A stretch of DNA of 48,554 nt from Stenotrophomonas geniculata ATCC 19374 = JCM 13324 (lineage in GTDB: Bacteria; Pseudomonadota; Gammaproteobacteria; Xanthomonadales; Xanthomonadaceae), in NCBI RefSeq assembly GCF_001431625.1, contig NZ_LLXT01000088.1, positions 1 to 48,554 of the forward strand. Reading direction: 5' to 3'. Both the position numbers and the translations under genes were made by a program. The notes beneath the pieces are model-generated. The model was not told the DNA's origin. It searched no databases and saw only the letters and a list, made by a program, of their open reading frames with translations. Positions 25,578-33,860 of this stretch are shown one piece after another (position 1 is the first letter of the stretch; every line of letters starts with the position of its first letter).

Positions 25578-25597
25578 GTGTCGACCTTGGTCGACAC
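25578..25597. repeat. Palindrome GTGTCGACC-TT-GGTCGACAC
   Basis: Perfect 9-bp stem, the same unit as at 108-127. It lies between the convergent autotransporter and small-gene pair and may terminate one or both. Confidence 0.7.
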
Positions 25598-25635
25598 GTC
25601 CTGAAATGTCGTTCGCTTTGGGCGATCGGGAATTG

Positions 25636-25998
25636 CTATGAATTGATGAATCCGTAGATGAGATTACCTTTCTCGAAATGGACATGAAGAACGGCTTCGC
25701 TGGGCTCGCCGTCCTCGAGGAGATAGCACTCAACTGCACTGTCACCATCTCCACGGTCATATGTGGTCATCAACGGTATCAAGTCGTCTGCTGCGTCGTG
25801 CGCAGGTGGAGGGATGGAAATGGCGGCACCTTCTAGGAAGTAAACCGGCAGAAGTTCGTAGATTTCCAGAATCATGACTGAGGTCAGGCCAAAGTCTTCC
25901 TGCAGTGTGGTGCTATCCCGATCTGATATCGCCTGCACGAATCTCCGAAGTAATTCATATCTCTTGTCGTCCATGGCTTGATCTGATGGCTTTCTCAT
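25636..25998 (-). CDS. Small acidic protein of unknown function (AT-richer gene)
   Basis: This predicted 120-residue soluble protein has no signal peptide or helix long enough for a membrane. It starts M-R-K-P-S-D-Q-A and ends with alternating strands (A-V-L-H-V-H-F-E-K-G-N-L-I-Y-G-F). The ATG at 25998 has GGAGA about 9 nt upstream; a longer frame to 26028 lacks this. Base composition and codon use are visibly AT-richer than neighbours, suggesting recent transfer. Size, acidity and the gene pair with 26029-26475 recall immunity proteins or the DUF7668-like small proteins, but I cannot confirm either. Confidence 0.6.
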   Translation of the reverse strand: MRKPSDQAMDDKRYELLRRFVQAISDRDSTTLQEDFGLTSVMILEIYELLPVYFLEGAAISIPPPAHDAADDLIPLMTTYDRGDGDSAVECYLLEDGEPSEAVLHVHFEKGNLIYGFINS

Positions 25999-26028
25999 GG
26001 GTCGATTTCTCCAGCAGGATTGCAACAT

Positions 26029-26475
26029 CTAGCAGCATTCGTTGGCTCGTATCGGCAGCAGCTCGGGCGCGACCAACGCCCCGGCATGATCGGCCAACAC
26101 CACCACTGCATGCAGCAGGCCTTCCTCCATCTGCGGCGGACACTGTGCCGCCGCGTCCTCCATCTCGCGCGCCGATTGTGCGGCCAGCAACACACCGCCG
26201 CAGGCGGACAATGCGGCAAGACAGCGCGTCGCCTCGGCCAGTTCCCGACCGCGCGCCTCGCTGAGTTGCCGCTCGCGCCACGCCTGGCCGTCGGCTCCGT
26301 GGCTGTGAGCGACGCCGTGCAACCGCGCGAAGAATGCGGAGGGCGGCGCCTGTTCGTGGACTTCGGTGAGCGCATCCTCCAACGCTTCGGCTGCGGTGTT
26401 GGACAGCTGCAGGCCGGGCAGTGCAGCGCCGAGCAGCGCCTGCAGGCGTGGATAGGCGGGGTAGGGCGTGTTCAT
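26029..26475 (-). CDS. Hypothetical helical protein
   Basis: This 148-residue protein, rich in Ala, Glu and Leu, is predicted all-helical. It ends N-E-C-C. There is no signal peptide and no recognised catalytic motif; a central L-A-A-L-S-A-C-G-G-V-L-L-A-A stretch is hydrophobic but short. The ATG at 26475 follows GAGGT at 7 nt. It lies 30 bp upstream of the small AT-richer gene on the same strand and could form an operon with it, though its own GC content looks native. Function unknown. Confidence 0.6.
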   Translation of the reverse strand: MNTPYPAYPRLQALLGAALPGLQLSNTAAEALEDALTEVHEQAPPSAFFARLHGVAHSHGADGQAWRERQLSEARGRELAEATRCLAALSACGGVLLAAQSAREMEDAAAQCPPQMEEGLLHAVVVLADHAGALVAPELLPIRANECC

Positions 26476-26849
26476 GGCGGCAACCTCACGAGGCAAGGCC
26501 ACCTGCGAAGCGCAAGGTGGCGGGCGGTGCGGGTTGGCGTGCCGGTCAAAATCAAAGCGAAAAAAGCCGACGGATCACGAGGATCCCCACGCACCGCCCG
26601 CCATGGGCAAGCCGGTGCATTGTCGCGATTGCCGTTGATGCGGCAAATCGATCGCTTCGATATTTGATTCAGGACGCCAATCCCGGCCAGCGCAAAGTAC
26701 GTTGGCGCAGCCACCTTCGCGCTTTCACTCGAGCAACGACATGAGCAAAGTTGTAAATCATGCCCCGCATGGGGAGTGCCAAAGCCGACACACAACGGCG
26801 GCGGCAAGCGCGTATGCTGCGGTACCTGCTCACGACGAAGGAACGTCGA
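26476..26849. other. Intergenic region upstream of the S41 pair
   Basis: This 374-bp stretch separates divergent genes. It contains a modest hairpin (GCCACCT/AGGTGGC arms around 26499-26521) just upstream of the minus-strand gene. An AT-richer segment around 26560-26760 is a plausible place for promoters, but no confident -35/-10 pair was found. The frame is also open from 26760 into the S41 gene, but that extension is not used. I see no gene. Confidence 0.5.
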
Positions 26850-27884
26850 ATGTCTATTGATCTCCGCGTGATGGCCACTGCACTCGGCGCCCTGTTCTGC
26901 ACCACCGCACAGGCCGTGGCACCAGACGCCATCGACCTGCCGACAGCACAGGCACAGGCCCAGTTGCTGGACATGCTGGAGAAGGAATCGCTGTACCGCG
27001 ACCGCGTGGACTGGCGGGCCATCCGCACGCGCCTGAAGGCGGCGCAGAACGACCCGGCTGAGGCCCGCGCGGTGCTCCGGCAGGCCATCGGCCGCAGTTC
27101 CGGCGGGCACGGGGCTTGGATCAGCGCAAAGCAGCTGCAGGCGAAGGCAGAACGCCTGGCGCGCGCCAATGGCACAGCGACAGTGGCCCAGAAAGAAACG
27201 ACGGCCCCGGCCGAAGCACTGGACCCGCGCATCGGCCGGGTGGAGATCGAGGGCTACAGTGTCATGCAGGGCCTCACGGCGCACCAGCAGATGAAGGAGC
27301 GTGCCAAGCGCTGGCAGGCGATCATCGATGACCAGGACAACGGCAGCCGCTGCGGCTGGATTGTCGATCTGCGCGGCAACACCGGTGGCAACATGTGGCC
27401 GATGCTGCTGGGCGTGGCCCCGCTGTTGCGCGTCACGCCCAGCGCCGACGAGAACGTGGGTTCCTTCGCTGCCGCAGAGGGTCCGTCGCTCTGGCAGCTG
27501 ACCTCGTCCAGTGTGCGTCTTGGCGATCGCGTGCGGATCGATCTTGGTGGGCCCGGCTATCTGCTCAAACATCCGGGCGCGCCCGTCGCCGTGCTGGCCG
27601 GGCCGCGCACTGCCAGCTCCGGAGAGGCCACTGTACTTTCCTTCCGCGGTCGGCCGCAGACGCGCAGTTTCGGCCAGCCCACCTCGGGGCTGTCCACCGC
27701 CAACGTGATGCGGCCGCTGGCTGATGGCAGCGCGCTGCTGCTGACCACCAGCGTGATGCGGGACCGCACCGGCCGCGGCGACGGGCTGAAGATATCGCCC
27801 GACCAGCGAACGGACGGCGATGCAGCCACCCTTGCTGCCGCACAGGCATGGCTGCTGGCCCAGCCGGCGTGCGCTGGGCACTGA
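26850..27884 (+). CDS. Secreted S41-family peptidase-like protein, paralogue 1
   Basis: This 344-residue protein has a short signal peptide (ending A-Q-A-V-A near 24) and a TSPc-like fold. It shows G-G-H-G-A-W-I-S with His87, V-D-L-R-G-N-T-G-G-N-M-W-P (172-184), the nucleophile region T-A-S-S-G-E-A with Ser257 as the likely nucleophile, and F-G-Q-P-T-S-G. There is no PDZ domain. The lysine that follows T-F-G in CtpA/Prc enzymes is Leu281 here, so a Ser-Lys dyad is absent. A tricorn/IRBP-like Ser-His arrangement using His87 is possible. AAGGA lies 8 nt before the ATG. The next gene is a paralogue 49 bp downstream. Confidence 0.82.
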   Translation: MSIDLRVMATALGALFCTTAQAVAPDAIDLPTAQAQAQLLDMLEKESLYRDRVDWRAIRTRLKAAQNDPAEARAVLRQAIGRSSGGHGAWISAKQLQAKAERLARANGTATVAQKETTAPAEALDPRIGRVEIEGYSVMQGLTAHQQMKERAKRWQAIIDDQDNGSRCGWIVDLRGNTGGNMWPMLLGVAPLLRVTPSADENVGSFAAAEGPSLWQLTSSSVRLGDRVRIDLGGPGYLLKHPGAPVAVLAGPRTASSGEATVLSFRGRPQTRSFGQPTSGLSTANVMRPLADGSALLLTTSVMRDRTGRGDGLKISPDQRTDGDAATLAAAQAWLLAQPACAGH

Positions 27885-27933
27885 TGCCGTTCGCCGCTAT
27901 GCTGCGGCGCTGGACACTGACAAGGATGCGTCA

Positions 27934-28977
27934 ATGAACTCTCGACTTCCCGCACGCGCGATCCTGGGCGCAGCATTGCTGCTGGCCTTTGGCGGCCCGG
28001 CATTGGCAGCACCCGCTGCGGCCGTGGAACTGCCATCTGCCGAAGCACTTGAACAGATGCTGCATCTGCTGGAGACCCAATCGCTGTACCGCGATCGCGT
28101 CGATTGGAGTGATGCCCGCGCGCGGCTGGCCGCCGCAGGCGATGATCGTGCAGAGCAGCGCCGCGTGCTGGATGAGGCGGCCGCGCGTAGCAGTGGTGAG
28201 CATGGCCGATGGATATCGCCCAGCCAGCAGCGCGATCGCTCCGGTCGCGCCCAGCGTGTGAATGCTGGGCAGGGCGCTGCGTTGGCAGAATCCCCGAAGG
28301 TCGATGCCCGCATTGGCGTGCTGAAGGTCGGCCCCTTCGTGGAGGATCTGCAGCGCAGTGAACAGGAACGCTATGAGGCGCGCAAGGCCTACGCGCTGGC
28401 CCTGCAGCAACGCGTCGTAGACCTGGATGACGGCACGCGCTGTGCCTGGGTGGTCGACGTGAGCAGTAATGGCGGCGGCAACATGTGGCCGATGCTGCTT
28501 GGGCTCTTGCCCTTGCTGCACGGCACGCCGGATCCACAGGGGGCGCTGATCGGCGCCTTCCGCAGTGCCGATGGTCTGCAGTGGTGGCGGCAAGGAGAAG
28601 GAGAGGTCAGGCAGGACGGCACGCAGGGGCTGCGCTCACGACAGGCCGCCTATCACTTGCGTGCGGGTAGCGCACCGGTCGCGGTGCTGATGGGTGCGCG
28701 CACCGCGAGTTCGGGTGAAGCCGTCGCGTTGGCATTCCGCGGGCAGGCGGGCAGCCGCAGTTTCGGCCAACCCAGCGCAGGTTTCTCAACTGGCAATCGG
28801 CCCGTCAAGCTGGTGGACGGCACCACCCTGCTGTTGACCCACAACGTGATGGCCGACCGCAACGGGCAGGGCGACGGTACCAGGTTGCAGCCGGACGAGG
28901 CCGCCGCCAGCGGACCGGCCACCCTTGCCGCCGCCCAAGCCTGGCTGCTGGCCCAACCCGCCTGCCAGGGCAGCTGA
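27934..28977 (+). CDS. Secreted S41-family peptidase-like protein, paralogue 2
   Basis: This 347-residue protein has a signal peptide ending A-L-A-A-P near 26. It aligns along its whole length with the preceding gene: S-L-Y-R-D-R-V-D-W, G-E-H-G-R-W-I-S (His90), V-S-S-N-G-G-G-N-M-W-P, T-A-S-S-G-E-A, and a C-terminal A-Q-A-W-L-L-A-Q-P-A-C shared word for word. The lysine position is Phe. The pair therefore arose by tandem duplication, and both copies keep the Ser and His. An AAGGA site precedes the ATG. The zinc-ribbon gene starts 3 bp after the stop, so the three genes probably form one transcript. The substrate is unknown. Confidence 0.82.
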   Translation: MNSRLPARAILGAALLLAFGGPALAAPAAAVELPSAEALEQMLHLLETQSLYRDRVDWSDARARLAAAGDDRAEQRRVLDEAAARSSGEHGRWISPSQQRDRSGRAQRVNAGQGAALAESPKVDARIGVLKVGPFVEDLQRSEQERYEARKAYALALQQRVVDLDDGTRCAWVVDVSSNGGGNMWPMLLGLLPLLHGTPDPQGALIGAFRSADGLQWWRQGEGEVRQDGTQGLRSRQAAYHLRAGSAPVAVLMGARTASSGEAVALAFRGQAGSRSFGQPSAGFSTGNRPVKLVDGTTLLLTHNVMADRNGQGDGTRLQPDEAAASGPATLAAAQAWLLAQPACQGS

Positions 28978-28980
28978 CCC

Positions 28981-29316
28981 ATGCTGCTGATCGGCCAGCA
29001 GGAACGGGTGCTGATCGTCGGCCCGACCGAAGCCCATCACTGCCTGCGCTGCCAGACGGAAACCGAGTTCGCACCGCAGTTGCGTTACAAAATGGCGCGT
29101 ATCGACCTGCTGTTCGGGTTCACCTACCACCGCCGTTATGAGCTGGCCTGCACCCGGTGCGGGCACGGCTGGGTGCTGGACACCGACACCATGGACCAGC
29201 AGCTGGGTGGGGTGCCGATCCCGTGGCGGCACCGCTTCGGCCTGCCACTGATGCTGGTGGTGGTGGCCGGTCTGGCGGCGTTGGGCTGGCTGTGGCGGCA
29301 CGGATTCCTCGGTTGA
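28981..29316 (+). CDS. Zinc-ribbon membrane protein
   Basis: This 111-residue protein has a treble-clef or ribbon-type metal site made by C-x2-C at 21/24 and C-x2-C at 57/60 (T-R-C-G-H-G-W). A single hydrophobic helix follows at about 88-105. The N-terminal zinc ribbon would lie in the cytoplasm. Similar small ribbon-plus-helix proteins are common and uncharacterised. It begins 3 bp after paralogue 2 of the S41 pair, which suggests co-transcription. Confidence 0.75.
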   Translation: MLLIGQQERVLIVGPTEAHHCLRCQTETEFAPQLRYKMARIDLLFGFTYHRRYELACTRCGHGWVLDTDTMDQQLGGVPIPWRHRFGLPLMLVVVAGLAALGWLWRHGFLG

Positions 29317-29365
29317 GGACCGGGCCTGTTAAAGTCTGCCCTGCAATCACGTACCGGAACCGACC

Positions 29366-29800
29366 ATGGACCACGACACCCCGTTCGACCCCCTCAACGA
29401 CCTCGAGGTGCGCCTGTTGCAGGCACAGGACGGCACGCTGACTGCGTCGCAGTTCCTCGACGGCCTGCTGACCTCGACGGCGTTCGTGCTGCTGGACAAG
29501 GCCATTGGCGAAGATGGCGCCTGGGACGAGAGCATCTCGCCGCTGGTGCTGACCAGCGAAAGCGGCGAACCGATGTTCGCGGTGTTCACTGCGCCCGAGC
29601 GCGCCGGCCTGTGGCACGAGCAGCTGCCGCAGTTTGCGCATGCCATGCCGATCGCGGTGCACGCGCTGCTGGCCGGTATCGGCGACGGCGTCGGCCTGGT
29701 GCTGAACCCGGGCCTGGACGTGGGCATGGAGATGATTCCCGATGCGGTGGCGCAGCTGAAGCAGCGGGCTGCGGCGATCACCCGTGGGATGGCGCACTGA
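29366..29800 (+). CDS. SseB-like domain protein
   Basis: This 144-residue soluble protein resembles the SseB N-terminal domain: L-E-V-R-L-L-Q-A-Q-D-G at the start, F-L-D-G-L-L-T-S-T-A-F-V-L-L, then P-L-V-L-T-S-E-S-G-E-P-M-F-A-V-F-T and a G-V-G-L-V-L-N-P-G loop near 111. SseB proteins are linked to enhanced serine sensitivity in E. coli, and their mechanism is unclear. The start is 49 bp after the zinc-ribbon gene. A repeat pair follows the stop. Confidence 0.8.
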   Translation: MDHDTPFDPLNDLEVRLLQAQDGTLTASQFLDGLLTSTAFVLLDKAIGEDGAWDESISPLVLTSESGEPMFAVFTAPERAGLWHEQLPQFAHAMPIAVHALLAGIGDGVGLVLNPGLDVGMEMIPDAVAQLKQRAAAITRGMAH

Positions 29801-29815
29801 TCCCGCGAGTGTCTG

Positions 29816-29859
29816 GTTGCCGGCCAGCGGCCGGCACTACCCGTAGTGCCGGACGGCGG
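29816..29859. repeat. SMAG-type repeat pair with inward GTAG ends
   Basis: GTTGCCGGCCAGCGGCCGGC followed by ACTAC, then GTAGTGCCGG and a degenerate second arm. This is the GTGCCGGCC variant also seen at 7403, 30110 and 31686. It terminates the SseB-like gene unit. Confidence 0.7.
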
Positions 29860-29901
29860 CGATGGCTTGCAAGTGCGTCCTGTTCAATGGAGAGGAGCAT
29901 C

Positions 29902-30099
29902 GTGGGCAGGCGTTCTAACCGATCGCTGTGGGTCTATGAGGTCGGCCTTGTTGCGGGTTTGGCACTGGTAGCTGCGTTCATCACCCGGTTCAATCCGGTG
30001 GAGACACTCCGGCTGGGTGGATGGCTGTTCCTCTTGATGCAACCCATCTTGTTGGGTGCTCATGCTGTCGACCACTTCTCGCGTAAGCGTCGTCGATAG
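29902..30099 (+). CDS. Small two-helix membrane protein
   Basis: This 65-residue protein has hydrophobic segments at about 10-28 and 38-55 and a very basic C-terminus (S-R-K-R-R-R). The GTG at 29902 is chosen because AGGAG lies 5 nt upstream; an in-frame ATG at 29887 has no such site. It sits alone between two repeat elements and has no recognised family. It could be a small stress or transporter-associated membrane protein, but that is a guess. Confidence 0.55.
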   Translation: MGRRSNRSLWVYEVGLVAGLALVAAFITRFNPVETLRLGGWLFLLMQPILLGAHAVDHFSRKRRR

Positions 30100-30109
30100 A
30101 CGGGCGATC

Positions 30110-30135
30110 GGTGCCGGCCAGCAGCCGGCATCACC
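30110..30135. repeat. GTGCCGGCC-type hairpin
   Basis: The GGTGCCGGC/GCCGGCATCACC arms form a hairpin between the convergent 65-residue gene and cca. It probably serves as a shared terminator. Confidence 0.65.
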
Positions 30136-30142
30136 AGGTGCT

Positions 30143-31363
30143 TCAGCGGGCGGCGGCGATGGCTTTCACCCGAGCCTTGGCCAGCGCTTCGCCGATGGCC
30201 GGCCCCTTCAGGTGTGTCGTATCCAGATCCCGTGCCTGCACTGACAGCGCCGCCTGGTGCAGGCGCTTGAGTGTTTCGCCCTGCGGGTAGTCGGCGTCCT
30301 CGAAGCCGAGCCGGCCGCGCTTGTCGGCCTCGCAGCACAGTGCGATGCGGGCCACGCGCTCCGGCCGACGCAACGCATCACAGCGGCCCAGTAGTTCCAG
30401 CACGGTGGCATCGCGCAGTTCGTCGATGCGGTGCACGTTCAAGTGCTCGCGGCACACCGCTTCGGCCAGCTGCTGGTGTTCGGTGGGAATCTTCAACCGC
30501 GCACACAGTGCCTTCAACGGCTTGATGCCGCGCTGCTCGTGCATGATGTGGCGCGGCCATTCCTCCGGCGGGGTCAGGCCCTTGCCGAGATCGTGGGTGA
30601 GGGCAGCGAAGCCGACCAGGTCATCGCCGGGGGCGAGCTTCGCGGCCATGTCGCTGACCATTTCCTGGTGGATGCCGGTGTCGACTTCCGGGTGGAATTC
30701 AGCACGCTGCGGTACGCCGTACAGTGCTTCCAGTTCGGGCAGGATCGGGCCCAGTGCCTGCGCATCGTGCAGCGTGCGCAGGAAGGCGGAGGGCCGTTCA
30801 CTGACCAGCGCCTTGCGCAGTTCCTGCCAGACGCGTTCCGGCACCAGCGCGTCCAGTTCACCGCTGGCGGCGACCTCGCGCATCAGTGCCATGGTCTCTT
30901 CGGCGACGCTGAAGCCCAGTGGTGCAAAACGGGCCATGAAGCGCGCCGCGCGCAGCACGCGCAGCGGATCCTCGACGAAGGCCGGCCCGACATGGCGCAG
31001 CACGCGCTGTTCCAGGTCGCGGACACCGCCATAGGGATCGACCAGCGTGCCGGTGTCTTCGTCGCAGGCAATCGCATTGATGGTGAAGTCGCGGCGCTGC
31101 AGGTCTTCTTCCAGCGTCACCGCCGGATCGGCATCGACCACGAAGCCGCGATAGCCGCGGCCGGATTTGCGCTCGGTGCGCGCCAGCGCGTATTCCTCAC
31201 CGGTCTTCGGATGCAGGAACACCGGGAAATCGCGGCCGACTGCGGTGTAGCCCTGCGCTTCCATCTGCGCAGGCGTGGCGCCGACCACCACCCAGTCGCG
31301 GTCGCCGGCAGAGCGCTGCAGCAGGCGGTCGCGCACGGCGCCGCCGACAAGATAGATCTTCAT
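30143..31363 (-). CDS. cca: CCA tRNA nucleotidyltransferase (multifunctional, with HD domain)
   Basis: This 406-residue enzyme adds and repairs the CCA 3' end of tRNA. It has G-G-A-V-R-D (7-12), the catalytic Asp21 and Asp23 in [16 protein letters not shown] near 110, and the [10 protein letters not shown] motif. A C-terminal HD phosphohydrolase domain carries A-L-T-H-D-L-G-K, as in the long proteobacterial form. The frame runs open further upstream, but M-K-I-Y-L-V-G-G at 31363 is the family start. It lies 55 bp downstream of a small membrane protein gene on the same strand. Confidence 0.95.
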   Translation of the reverse strand: MKIYLVGGAVRDRLLQRSAGDRDWVVVGATPAQMEAQGYTAVGRDFPVFLHPKTGEEYALARTERKSGRGYRGFVVDADPAVTLEEDLQRRDFTINAIACDEDTGTLVDPYGGVRDLEQRVLRHVGPAFVEDPLRVLRAARFMARFAPLGFSVAEETMALMREVAASGELDALVPERVWQELRKALVSERPSAFLRTLHDAQALGPILPELEALYGVPQRAEFHPEVDTGIHQEMVSDMAAKLAPGDDLVGFAALTHDLGKGLTPPEEWPRHIMHEQRGIKPLKALCARLKIPTEHQQLAEAVCREHLNVHRIDELRDATVLELLGRCDALRRPERVARIALCCEADKRGRLGFEDADYPQGETLKRLHQAALSVQARDLDTTHLKGPAIGEALAKARVKAIAAAR

Positions 31364-31418
31364 GGGGGGATGATCGCATGGCCGGCGCAGATGTTCCGGC
31401 ACGACCGATGCTGAGGCC

Positions 31419-31646
31419 TCACGGCAGGCCGCGCCACTCCGGCACGAACAGGCCGGCCAGGAACCATAGGCTGTAGACGATCCACAGGCAGAGGACGTAC
31501 AGCTTGATCTGGGCTTCGTCCCACAGGCTGCCCCAGCTGTCGACGAAGGCCAGCGACTTCCAGTCTTCCATCCAGGCCGCGCCACTCCAGCGCAGTACCC
31601 AGGTGGCGAACAGGCTCCAGGCGGCGAATATCCCGATCCAGGCCAA
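31419..31646 (-). CDS. Small two-helix membrane protein with TTG start
   Basis: This 75-residue protein, rich in Trp and Leu, has hydrophobic helices at about 3-20 and 48-68. The start codon is TTG, with AAGGAG 4-5 nt upstream, which decides the start; there is no ATG in a usable position. It is read towards cca and may be co-transcribed with it. No family is recognised. Confidence 0.55.
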   Translation of the reverse strand: MAWIGIFAAWSLFATWVLRWSGAAWMEDWKSLAFVDSWGSLWDEAQIKLYVLCLWIVYSLWFLAGLFVPEWRGLP

Positions 31647-31685
31647 CAGGCTCCTTGCGTTCCCCTCCCCGGGAAATGGCTACCA

Positions 31686-31714
31686 GGTCGTGCCAGCCAG
31701 AAGCCGGCACGACC
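31686..31714. repeat. GGTCGTGCC-type hairpin repeat
   Basis: Arms GGTCGTGCC and GGCACGACC enclose AGCCAGAAGCC-type sequence. It follows the stop of the transglycosylase gene with respect to nothing on the plus strand, and it lies between that gene and the small membrane protein gene, in the leader of the latter. It belongs to the same loose family as 30110. Confidence 0.6.
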
Positions 31715-31723
31715 GCAGTGCGA

Positions 31724-33697
31724 TCAATCGCCGCCCTGGTCGGCGTTGGCCGCGCAGCTGAAGCTCTTGCGCTTGTCCACCAGACGGCCCATCAGGCGGT
31801 CGCTCAGCGGCAGCGCATCACCATTGAGGCGCCAGTCATAGATCACGCTGAAGGCCAGCACGCGGGCCACGTACTCGCGGGTTTCCTTGTAGCTGATGGT
31901 CTCGATCCACAGGTCCGGATCAAAGCCCGGGCGCTGGCCCTGCCATCGTGCGGTCGGGGTCGGGCCGGCGTTGTAGGCGGCGATGGTCACGTACGGCAGG
32001 CCGTCGTACTTGTTCATCAGCTGGCGCAGGTAGGCGGTGCCGATGGCAATGTTGGTGTCCGGGTCGTACAGGCTGTCGGCGCCGCCGTAGCCGGTCAGGC
32101 CGATCGACTTGGCCACACCGGCACCGGTGGCCGGCAGCACCTGCATCAGGCCCATGGCGTTGGCAGGCGAGCGCGCACGCGGAGTGAAGGTGCTTTCGGC
32201 TCGGATCTCCGCAGCCACCCAGGCCGGGTCGATGGCATTGCGTGCCGACTCGCGGCGGATGGTGGCGTCGTGGTGCAGCGGGAAACGCAGGTCGTACAGG
32301 CGCTGTTCCTGCGGCTGCTTGCCGAGCGCGAACACGGCGCGGTCGAACCAGCCGTTGTCCTGCGCCACGCGTACCGCCAGGCGGCGCTGGGTGTCATCGA
32401 AGCGCGACAGCGCGCTGTTCCATTCGGCCACGGCCCAGCCGGCACGGTCGATCTGGTACAGCGCCATCGCGCGCTGGATGGCCGGATCGCGCGCGACTAC
32501 TGCCTGTGCCTGCGCGCTGTCATTCGGCTTCCACGGGCACAGCGTGTAGCCCTGCTGCAGCTTGTCGGCGGCCAGGAAACCGTGGAAGGTCGGTGCGCGT
32601 GCGGCCTCGCGGAACAACGGCTGCGCCTGCTGGGCCTGGCCGGTCTTCTCCAGCATGCGGCCTTCGAAGTAGCGCCAGCGCGGGTCGCTGCGCTGCTTGC
32701 TGGCCATCTTGCGGATCGCTGTCAGTGCCGCTGGCCAATCGCCGCGCGACATCGCTTCGCGCACGCGCCATTCGTGCAGGCGTTCGTCATAGGCCGATTC
32801 GGGTACCGCATTGAGGCGGCGCGCCGAATCCGGAAGATAGGACGCCACTGTCCACAATGCGATCTGGTACAGCACCTGGCCCTGCTGCTCGGCACTCAGG
32901 CCCAGCGCCTGGGCATACTGCGGCAGCTGCTGTTCGGTGGCGGCCGGGTCGGCCTTGGCCAGCTTGGCCAGGCCATCGGTGGCGATGCGTCGGCTGCGTT
33001 CGTTGCGCGGCCAGTTCAACGCGCTGGCATTGGGCTTGTCGACAAAGGCAGCGTAATTGTTCGCCAGCGCCAGGTCGGTGGCAGGCAGGCCACGTGCGGC
33101 GCTGCGCATCACGGCCGGCTGCTGGGCGTCGGCGGCGGCATCGATACGTTCCCAGCGCAGGGCGTCGCTCAGGCCACCCTGCGCCTGCAGCACGGCGAAA
33201 ACGGCATCACAGCCGTCCGGCAGCGACTTGCCGTTCTTGCGCCACAGGTCCTGCGCCTCGCTGATCCACTGCGGATCGACCTTGCCCGTCACCTGGCGCG
33301 CGGTCAGCTGCGCACAGCGCAGGCCGGCGTTGTCGGTGGGCACCCAGTTGGCGAGCAGGGTGGGCCAGTCCTGGCGGCGTGCGACCGAGGGCAGCCACAC
33401 GCTGCGGAACGTGTTGGCCACGGCCTGGCCGTCATAGCGCTTGAGGAAGGCCTGTGCCTGCGCGGTATCGACGGTGTCGATGTTGCGGCGCAGGTTGGCG
33501 TACTCCAGCCATCCGTAAGCCGGATGGCGGCTGAGTGCAGCGGCCTGGCCGGGATCGAACTGGCCGCGTTCGGCGGCAGCGATCGCAGCCTTCAGCTGCG
33601 CGTTCTGGGCGTCGAGGGACTGGGCGTTGGCGCAGCCGATCAGCAGCGTGGTGGCCAAGGGCAGCAGGGACAGGGCAGTTGAAGTGCGTCGGGTCAT
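31724..33697 (-). CDS. slt: Soluble lytic murein transglycosylase (Slt70-like)
   Basis: This 657-residue periplasmic enzyme cleaves the MurNAc-GlcNAc bond of peptidoglycan, giving 1,6-anhydro-muropeptides. A signal sequence with the possible lipobox L-I-G-C suggests lipid anchoring, unlike classical Slt70. A long helical superhelix (about 30-470) leads to the C-terminal SLT domain, with the catalytic Glu in I-R-A-E-S-T-F, then A-M-G-L-M-Q-V-L-P-A-T-G and the N-I-A-I-G-T-A-Y-L and A-A-Y-N-A-G-P motifs. The frame allows a start four codons earlier (33709); neither start has a strong ribosome site. It diverges from exbD. Confidence 0.92.
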   Translation of the reverse strand: MTRRTSTALSLLPLATTLLIGCANAQSLDAQNAQLKAAIAAAERGQFDPGQAAALSRHPAYGWLEYANLRRNIDTVDTAQAQAFLKRYDGQAVANTFRSVWLPSVARRQDWPTLLANWVPTDNAGLRCAQLTARQVTGKVDPQWISEAQDLWRKNGKSLPDGCDAVFAVLQAQGGLSDALRWERIDAAADAQQPAVMRSAARGLPATDLALANNYAAFVDKPNASALNWPRNERSRRIATDGLAKLAKADPAATEQQLPQYAQALGLSAEQQGQVLYQIALWTVASYLPDSARRLNAVPESAYDERLHEWRVREAMSRGDWPAALTAIRKMASKQRSDPRWRYFEGRMLEKTGQAQQAQPLFREAARAPTFHGFLAADKLQQGYTLCPWKPNDSAQAQAVVARDPAIQRAMALYQIDRAGWAVAEWNSALSRFDDTQRRLAVRVAQDNGWFDRAVFALGKQPQEQRLYDLRFPLHHDATIRRESARNAIDPAWVAAEIRAESTFTPRARSPANAMGLMQVLPATGAGVAKSIGLTGYGGADSLYDPDTNIAIGTAYLRQLMNKYDGLPYVTIAAYNAGPTPTARWQGQRPGFDPDLWIETISYKETREYVARVLAFSVIYDWRLNGDALPLSDRLMGRLVDKRKSFSCAANADQGGD

Positions 33698-33860
33698 GGC
33701 GACCAGCATAGCGGGCGATGGCTGAATTCAGTTTCGCATTGCGTGCACGCCGAGCGTCGGCAACGACAGCTGAATGACCCCGCGCAGGCCACTGCCGCAG
33801 CGGATGGGAGGCGTCGTAACGTCGGCCTTGGGCGAACGGCCCGGCTGCAGGGAGCGGCAC

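Noticed and set aside
25636..26475. Contact-dependent inhibition immunity module linked to the autotransporter
   Set aside because: The autotransporter is a monomeric type Va protein with no CdiA-like features, no CdiB partner is present, and the pair is on the opposite strand.
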